From JBEULC01 sp045504435 (GTDB lineage Bacteria > Pseudomonadota > Alphaproteobacteria > WRAU01 > Hepatincolaceae): a stretch of DNA of 64,000 bases. Shown here in pieces: positions 62,790 through 64,000 of this stretch. The stretch is from assembly GCA_045504435.1 (NCBI GenBank), contig JBEULC010000001.1:930001-994000 (forward strand). Direction: 5' to 3'. Both the position numbers and the translations under genes were made by a program. A model generated the notes under the pieces. It had not been told where the DNA came from. It made no database searches and worked only from the letters and a program-made list of their open reading frames with translations. Every line of letters begins with the position of its first letter. Positions within the stretch are counted from its first letter, which is position 1.

Positions 62790-63026
62790 CTAACTATTAA
62801 TTTTTGGAAATATACAATTTTTACAAAAACATCTTTTGCAGCGTTGAAAAAATACTTTTTTAAATACCTGGCCCAGCAGTAACAATAAAACAAATAGCGC
62901 CATAAAAGCTATAAAATACATGATAAAATAAGGCATAACAATATTAAATATTAATGCACTTTGCATTGCTATAAAAGGTATAAAAAGGAAAAATGTTATT
63001 ATAAATGCTAAATTTAACGCTATCAT
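62790..63026 (-). CDS. Small membrane protein, unrecognised
   Basis: A 78-residue protein with two hydrophobic stretches (IALNLAFIITFFLFIPFIAM and MPYFIMYFIAFMALFVLLLL) and a basic Cys-rich tail (FKKVFFQRCKRCFCKNC), including a CxxCxCxxC-like spacing. Start ATG 63026 is preceded by AAGG; a GTG one codon upstream (63029) is possible. Ends 25 bp before the lipoprotein-like gene. A two-helix inner-membrane protein with a cytoplasmic basic Cys cluster is the best description. Confidence 0.45.
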   Translation of the reverse strand: MIALNLAFIITFFLFIPFIAMQSALIFNIVMPYFIMYFIAFMALFVLLLLLGQVFKKVFFQRCKRCFCKNCIFPKINS

Positions 63027-63156
63027 CACATTACCTTAAATTAAAAATTAGATCTACCTTAATTGGAAAATTAAAAAATCTGTGATCTATTATAATATAA
63101 CCTTAATTAAGTAAAAAATAAAACACTAAATTAGGTCAACCTTTAGGATAGACAGT

Positions 63157-63333
63157 TTAAAAGCGGGAGATAAATTTTTGGTAGAAGATTTTAAGTATTA
63201 ACCAGGCAATATTCCACACATACAGTAATAACACCACAAAGGCACTAATAAAGTTTAAAAGTGCGCAAAATAATACAGAAAAAAAATTGCTTAAAAATTG
63301 TTTTGATAATTTACTCTTAATTATATTTTTCAT
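63157..63333 (-). CDS. Small membrane protein of 58 residues, unrecognised
   Basis: ATG 63333 with TAGGATG just upstream opens MKNIIKSKLSKQFLSNFFSV, then a long hydrophobic stretch (LFCALLNFISAFVVLLLYVW, NIAWLILKIF) and a basic end YQKFISRF, stop at 63157. One long or two short membrane helices. It leads a run of three small membrane genes (58, 78, 120 residues), which may function together, for example as a toxin, holin or secretion accessory set; this is speculation. Confidence 0.45.
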   Translation of the reverse strand: MKNIIKSKLSKQFLSNFFSVLFCALLNFISAFVVLLLYVWNIAWLILKIFYQKFISRF

Positions 63334-63626
63334 TACATCCTACGTAGATAGTTTATTAGATTAATTTCTTTACTCCTTTATCGAATTTAACTATCTATTT
63401 ATAGATATATTTATTAATTAAATTAATATAATTCTTATATAATTATATGTTAATTTGTTAAGGTTAGCCCTAAACTGAGATTAAGTCTAAATAAAATAAT
63501 ATTGGTAATTTTAGAGTTATGATATACTTTTAAACTATCCTCACCTAATATATACCTAATAGATAATTAAAAAGTGTATAATATATATATTATGCAAAAA
63601 AAATTAAAAATCAATAAAGTGTTTAA
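63334..63626. promoter_or_regulatory. Divergent region before ubiX
   Basis: About 290 bp without an open frame. It must contain the ubiX promoter on the plus strand and that of the small membrane gene cluster on the minus strand. The last ~80 bp are very A+T-rich (tandem TATA from 63580). No riboswitch motif is visible. Confidence 0.35.
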
Positions 63627-64000
63627 ATGTCTAACTCTTTGCCTATTATTATTGGAATTACCGGTGCAACAGGAGCCATTTATGCTATAGCTCTTTTAAA
63701 GGCTTTAAAACAATTAGATTATAGAACCATTTTAATAGTTAGTGAAATGGGATTTTATACTATAAAAGATGAGCTTAATATGACTCCTAAACAAGTTATA
63801 GCTTTAGCAGATGAATACTATAGCAATTCTAATTTAGGGGCCCCTATTGCTTCAGGTAGCTTTTTAACTTTAGGAATGATTGTAGCTCCTTGCTCGGTAA
63901 AATCACTTTCAGGTATAGCTCATGCTTATGATGATACGCTGATTACCAGGGCAGCAGATGTGGTATTAAAGGAAAGAAGGCGTTTAGTATTATTATTAAG
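63627..64000 (+). CDS. ubiX: Flavin prenyltransferase UbiX, N-terminal part (cut by window edge)
   Basis: The frame from ATG 63627 reads LPIIIGITGATGAIYAIALL, TILIVSEMGFYTIKDELN, APIASGSFLTLGMIVAPCSV, KSLSGIAHAYDDTLITRAAD and VVLKERRRLVLLL. ITGATGA, the APCSVKSLSGIAH loop and VVLKERRRLVL are diagnostic of the UbiX/Pad1 family, which attaches a dimethylallyl group to FMN to make the cofactor of UbiD in ubiquinone synthesis. 124 codons are present; the remaining ~65 lie beyond the window. There is no convincing Shine-Dalgarno sequence. Confidence 0.93.
   Translation, partial: MSNSLPIIIGITGATGAIYAIALLKALKQLDYRTILIVSEMGFYTIKDELNMTPKQVIALADEYYSNSNLGAPIASGSFLTLGMIVAPCSVKSLSGIAHAYDDTLITRAADVVLKERRRLVLLL

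Noticed and set aside
1..64000. tRNA, rRNA, tmRNA, RNase P RNA or CRISPR arrays
   Set aside because: Scanned for T-loop, tmRNA, RNase P core and regularly spaced direct repeats by eye; none was convincing. A tRNAscan-SE/Infernal run would settle it.

Overview
The window is a 64 kb piece of a very AT-rich bacterial chromosome. Its gene content and order (tpiA-secG-pyrG-kdsA with eno nearby; dapA-smpB-rpoZ-rel-pdxJ-acpS-lepB-rnc) are those of an alphaproteobacterium. The low G+C, many decayed genes, loose intergenic DNA and amino-acid importers point to a host-associated, Rickettsiales- or Holosporales-like lineage. The sequence alone does not fix the genus. Central carbon genes (eno, tpiA, fba, tkt, rpe, pgm), LPS and envelope genes (kdsA, galU, a GT2-GtrA glycosyltransferase, an outer-membrane protein) and a long Rel protein indicate a metabolism less reduced than that of Rickettsia itself.

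Layout: 0-1.8 kb, ispD (partial) and eno. 2-5.3 kb, one unrecognised ORF and a decayed P2-like prophage (tail X and D genes, a DNA methylase, a phage-type repressor, small genes). 5.6-10.9 kb, a tandem array of SLC1-type (GltP-like) symporters, three intact and one decayed. 11.4-18.7 kb, a small ATPase gene, then kdsA-pyrG-secG-tpiA on the minus strand and a divergent PpiD-like gene. 18.7-19.9 kb, non-coding or decayed DNA with long perfect inverted repeats. 19.9-27.5 kb, a minus-strand housekeeping block (MerR regulator, rnc, lepB, acpS, pdxJ, rel, rpoZ, smpB, dapA). 27.7-31.3 kb, pgpA, an EamA transporter and glmS on the plus strand. 31.5-33.9 kb, decayed genes including a second DNA-methylase remnant. 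34.2-38 kb, tkt-rpe-DUF502. 38.1-46 kb, a nutrient-acquisition region described below. 46.1-53.2 kb, hsp20, mfd and recG (divergent) and an outer-membrane protein. 53.4-54.1 kb, a pseudogene riddled with stops. 54.4-62.3 kb, fba, GT2-GtrA, pgm, galU, pepN and ferredoxin on the minus strand. 62.4-63.3 kb, three small membrane or lipoprotein genes. 63.6 kb to the end, ubiX (partial).

The most interesting locus is 38.9-46 kb. A metN-metI-metQ methionine importer operon (minus strand) is preceded by a well-conserved SAM-I (S-box) riboswitch. Less than 2 kb away, on the opposite strand, a cobalamin riboswitch with a visible L5-L13 kissing-loop complement precedes a BtuB-like TonB-dependent receptor. 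Only a MATE transporter gene lies between them. An S-box in an alphaproteobacterial background is unexpected, because that class normally uses other SAM riboswitch families.

The pseudogenes share a pattern. Their in-frame stops fall mostly where Gln (CAA/CAG), and sometimes Trp (TGG), would be expected, often with few frameshifts. This fits recent decay by C-to-T / G-to-A transitions. No rRNA, tRNA or CRISPR array was recognised.
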